A DNA stretch of 8,619 nt, taken from Chloroflexota bacterium. GTDB taxonomy: Bacteria > Chloroflexota > Chloroflexia > Thermomicrobiales > UBA6265. This document shows positions 6,282-8,619 of the stretch, one piece after another. Under the pieces are notes generated by a model, which saw nothing but the letters and a program-made list of their open reading frames with translations, made no database searches and was not told the DNA's origin. The DNA lies in NCBI GenBank assembly GCA_023415845.1, contig JAEZJB010000090.1:1-8619 (forward strand), given 5' to 3'. A program made the position numbers and the translations under genes. The number at the start of each line of letters is the position of its first letter. The stretch's first letter is position 1.

Positions 6282-6950
6282 ATGACACACGCGCCTTCAG
6301 CTCCTGTGCCCGCCATCAAGGTCTCCCTGGCTACCCGTGACCAGCTTCCGGAGGCTGTGACAGTCATCACCAATGGCCTGCTGGTCGAACCCGGATTTAC
6401 GGCGCTGCTGCCCGACGAGCGACAACGGCGCAGGGTCATGACCTCGCTCATGACCGGCATTGCGCGCATCTCGCAGAGCCGCGATGCCTGCTATGTCGCC
6501 CGCGATCTGGGCTCCATCACCGGCGTCGCGATCTGGGCTCCACCTGGAACCTACCCCTTTGATCTCCGCACCAACCTTCGCATGGCTCCCCATATCCTCC
6601 ACCTGATCGGGCTTGGACCTCGCACCCTGTCCCAATTGGCTGCGATGGATACCAACGCCAGCAAGCACTTTCCCCAGGAACCGTGCTGGTACCTCCAGGC
6701 CCTGGGCGTGGATCCCACCCGCCAGGGACAGGGCATCGGCTCGGCCATCATGCGCTCGTGTCTCCACCACATCGACGCGCAAGGCGACGCTGCCTACCTC
6801 GAGACCTCCGGTGAAGCCAACGTCCGCTTCTACCAGCGCCTGGGATTCGAGATCCGCGAAGAGGGCGTCCATCTCGTCCCGGCCAGCCTGGGCGTGAAGC
6901 ACTGCACCATGTTCCGTTCTCCCCAATTGACCGACACCAACCCAACCTGA
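6282..6950 (+). CDS. GNAT family N-acetyltransferase, puromycin N-acetyltransferase-like
   Basis: This encodes 222 residues from ATG 6282, which has AGGAAGG eight bases upstream; the same frame is open far upstream only as a shadow of rlmN. The acetyl-CoA-binding motif A is clear at about 136-160: WYLQALGVDPTRQGQGIGSA, with RQGQGIG as the pyrophosphate loop (Q/RxxGxG). Motif B follows as AYLETSGEANVRFYQRLGFEI at 171-191, with the Tyr that commonly acts as general acid (Y184). The N-terminal half is less conserved. The overall order (CWYLxxLGVDPxxQGQGIGSAxM, then YLETS, YxRLGFE) resembles the puromycin acetyltransferase and related small-molecule acetylating GNATs. It is predicted to be cytosolic and to acetylate an amine; the substrate is unknown. 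It lies 50 bp after rlmN on the same strand with no terminator visible between them. Confidence 0.88.
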   Translation: MTHAPSAPVPAIKVSLATRDQLPEAVTVITNGLLVEPGFTALLPDERQRRRVMTSLMTGIARISQSRDACYVARDLGSITGVAIWAPPGTYPFDLRTNLRMAPHILHLIGLGPRTLSQLAAMDTNASKHFPQEPCWYLQALGVDPTRQGQGIGSAIMRSCLHHIDAQGDAAYLETSGEANVRFYQRLGFEIREEGVHLVPASLGVKHCTMFRSPQLTDTNPT

Positions 6951-7276
6951 CCCACATCGGTTCAGCGAGGGCGAAACATCCTGATCTGCTGATTCGCGAA
7001 GAACCCACCTTCGACCGGTATTCCCGTATCTTTCCCCGCCCTCGCCGCCTGGATATCCACACCCCCTGTGGACAACATGTGTACAACCACCAGCAGGGCA
7101 CCATTCCCGGAAAGCGTTCTCCCTGCTCTGGAATGCTTCTGTAACCCTTGTCTCCCGCCCCGCTAATGCAATTGACACGCCTCGTTCCCATACTCGGAAC
7201 CGGGGCCAGCAGTTCACCGAGGACATCTCGAAGACCAGTGGGCGAGGTGTTCTCACCAGCCGACTGGGAGATCACC
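6951..7276. other. Non-coding region between the GNAT gene and the membrane hydrolase gene
   Basis: No credible gene was seen in these 326 bases on either strand; the long open frames crossing it on the minus strand are shadows of the GNAT gene. It contains the DnaA-box-like cluster at 7053-7086 and an isolated perfect -35 hexamer TTGACA at 7172-7177. That hexamer has no acceptable -10 at 16-18 bp, so it is only a hint of a promoter for the downstream gene. Just before the ATG at 7277 there is a good ribosome binding site (GGGAG, six bases upstream). No GC-rich hairpin with a T tract was found after the GNAT stop codon. Confidence 0.55.
7053..7086. promoter_or_regulatory. Cluster of three DnaA-box-like 9-mers
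   Basis: ATATCCACA lies at 7053-7061 on the plus strand. On the minus strand are TTGTCCACA (seen as TGTGGACAA, 7067-7075) and TTGTACACA (seen as TGTGTACAA, 7078-7086). The first two each differ by one base from the classical box TTATCCACA, and TTGTCCACA is the form favoured in high-GC actinobacteria; the third differs by two. The last two boxes are 11 bp apart, about one helical turn. The first two also make a 6-bp inverted repeat (TCCACA, five C, TGTGGA). DnaA binding is an inference; there is no dnaA gene or AT-rich unwinding region here. Confidence 0.3.
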
Positions 7277-8619
7277 ATGTCCGATCAACAAGCGCTCACC
7301 CGTCATCAGGGACCGCCGTCGAGGCGGCCTGGATCCAACCTGCTTCAGCGATTTCTGGCTTGGGTGTGGTCGTCACCATGGCTCGCGATCTCTGCCACCA
7401 TCGTCCTCACCGGGAGTGCGGCACTGGCCATGGCCTGGGCCATGCCACGCGGTCCAATCACGTCCGTGCAGGCCCTCCTGGTGGTCACCGGGGGTCTGGT
7501 CGTAGGGGTAATTGCCGGGCTGGTGATGCGATCGCGCTGGGCACTGCTGATTGCGCCGGTCACATCTGTCGCTGTCCTCGAAGTCGCGCTGCGAGTGGGT
7601 CACAGCCTCGTCTTCGATCCTCCACGCTTCGACATGACCTACGGTATCGTCGCCATCGTGCTGGGCCGCGGTTTCATCTTCCTCGTCGGCATCATCCCCA
7701 TGATGGTCGGTGTGCCCTACGGCACAGCGCTGGCACGGCGAATCGACCGCAGGCCCGCAAAACATCATGGCCTCGTTCACCGCGCCATCGGCTTCCTCCC
7801 CACGGCCGGCATCATCGCCCTGGCTCTCCTTATCGCCTGGCCCGCCAGCATGCCACCCGTCAGGGGCGCTGATGGCAATGAGATTTCGGGTGGGATCAAC
7901 GAACTCACCACCGTCCCGCTCGGCGGGCACGACCAGTGGATATCGATCAGGGCTGCGCATCCCGATGCCCCCGTCCTGCTCTGGCTCAGTGGCGGACCGG
8001 GTCAATCAGACATGGCGTTCACCCGGGCGCTGTTCGACAACGTTGCCCGTGAGATGGTCTTCGTCAATTGGGATCAGCGAGGCGCCGGCAAATCACGTCC
8101 GGCCCTTGATCCCGCCGACACCATGACACCCGACCAGGCGGTTTCCGACACGATCGAGCTCGCCAATTACCTCCGCGATCGGTTCGACGAAGAAAAGATC
8201 TACCTCGCCGGTGAATCGTGGGGCACCACGCTCGGCGTGCTCGCCGTCCAGCAGCGACCCGATCTCTTCTATGCCTACATCGGGAGCGGGCAGATGGTCA
8301 GCCAGCGGGAAACGGACCGCATCATCTACCACGATCTCCTCGACTATGCCGCGACCACCGGGGACAGCGATCTCACCAGGCGCCTGCAGGAGTTTGGTGA
8401 ACCTCCCTACGCCGACATCTGGGCGTACACCTACGTCCTGGACCACTACGAGTTGATCGAGCCTGAATACACCCCACCGCAGGTCTATCTCGATGCCGGC
8501 AATCGCGCGAACATCGGTCCCTGGGGAGTGCTCGCCGACGAATACACCTTCGTCGAAAAGGTCAACCTCCTGGCTGGCGCCCTCGATATGTTCGCGGTCA
8601 TGTACCCGCAGCTTCAGGA
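7277..8619 (+). CDS. Alpha/beta hydrolase with N-terminal multi-helix membrane domain (3' end outside window)
   Basis: The frame runs open from ATG 7277 through 447 codons to the right edge. GGGAG lies six bases before the ATG. Residues about 35-55, 64-84, 88-108, 123-146 and 170-190 are hydrophobic helices (for example LLVVTGGLVVGVIAGLVM), giving about five membrane spans. From about 205 a serine alpha/beta-hydrolase domain begins: oxyanion loop VLLWLSGGPGQSD at 233-245, NWDQRGAGKS at 264-273, and the nucleophile elbow AGESWGT with S314. The GGPG plus DQRGxGxS pattern is that of the prolyl-aminopeptidase-like branch (family S33). The catalytic Asp and His should lie beyond the window and could not be checked. 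The protein would act at the membrane as a hydrolase or peptidase of unknown substrate. With five helices the C-terminal domain would be outside the cell if the N-terminus is inside. Confidence 0.87.
   Translation, partial: MSDQQALTRHQGPPSRRPGSNLLQRFLAWVWSSPWLAISATIVLTGSAALAMAWAMPRGPITSVQALLVVTGGLVVGVIAGLVMRSRWALLIAPVTSVAVLEVALRVGHSLVFDPPRFDMTYGIVAIVLGRGFIFLVGIIPMMVGVPYGTALARRIDRRPAKHHGLVHRAIGFLPTAGIIALALLIAWPASMPPVRGADGNEISGGINELTTVPLGGHDQWISIRAAHPDAPVLLWLSGGPGQSDMAFTRALFDNVAREMVFVNWDQRGAGKSRPALDPADTMTPDQAVSDTIELANYLRDRFDEEKIYLAGESWGTTLGVLAVQQRPDLFYAYIGSGQMVSQRETDRIIYHDLLDYAATTGDSDLTRRLQEFGEPPYADIWAYTYVLDHYELIEPEYTPPQVYLDAGNRANIGPWGVLADEYTFVEKVNLLAGALDMFAVMYPQLQ

Noticed and set aside
7172..7177. 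TTGACA as the -35 of a promoter for the membrane hydrolase gene
   Set aside because: No -10-like hexamer lies 16-18 bp downstream; the nearest candidate (CATACT, 7189-7194) is only 11 bp away.
6297..7256. 319-codon open frame on the minus strand across the GNAT gene and the intergenic region
   Set aside because: It is antisense to a well-supported GNAT gene, Gly/Arg-rich and without domain patterns; a GC-bias shadow.
7373..8005. 210-codon open frame on the minus strand opposite the membrane hydrolase
   Set aside because: The translation is rich in Asp, Gly, His and Gln with no recognisable motif, and it lies opposite five clear membrane helices and the start of the hydrolase domain.

Overview
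The window is a gene-dense stretch of a high-GC bacterial chromosome with eight protein genes (two cut by the window edges). No RNA gene, CRISPR array, transposase or phage gene was seen. Protein style and gene mix suggest a GC-rich, non-proteobacterial lineage such as Chloroflexota (Thermomicrobia-like) or Actinomycetota. This is an inference from general character, since no taxonomic marker gene is present.

Layout. 1-785 (+): the C-terminal half of a major facilitator superfamily transporter. Convergent to it is a minus-strand block, read from 4875 down to 839: a membrane-anchored protein with a proline-rich linker and a C-terminal 'sunset'-type domain; pxpA; a natural pxpB-pxpC fusion; a glyoxalase II-like metallo-beta-lactamase-fold hydrolase; and a DinB-superfamily protein. 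Gaps are short (an 11-bp gap, a GTGA stop/start overlap, 92 bp and 23 bp), so the block looks like one operon. A 237-bp divergent intergenic region (4876-5112) separates it from the plus-strand genes rlmN (5113-6231) and a GNAT acetyltransferase (6282-6950), which probably form a second transcription unit. After a 326-bp non-coding stretch, a protein with about five N-terminal membrane helices and a serine alpha/beta-hydrolase domain starts at 7277 and runs off the right edge.

Function. PxpA plus fused PxpBC make the ATP-dependent bacterial 5-oxoprolinase, which opens 5-oxoproline (pyroglutamate) to glutamate and clears a damage product of glutamine and glutamate. The MBL hydrolase and DinB protein downstream belong to families that include thiol-linked detoxification enzymes, so the block could be a wider metabolite-repair or thiol-detoxification operon; that part is speculative. 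RlmN methylates A2503 of 23S rRNA. The GNAT next to it resembles the puromycin N-acetyltransferase type, so this pair may both bear on the peptidyl-transferase centre, again by inference.

Non-coding signals of note are two perfect palindromes sharing the core CTCCGGAG, upstream of the sunset gene and of the MBL gene; an 11-bp-period tandem repeat just after pxpBC; and a compact cluster of three DnaA-box-like 9-mers at 7053-7086. No convincing intrinsic terminator or sigma-70 promoter could be identified by eye.
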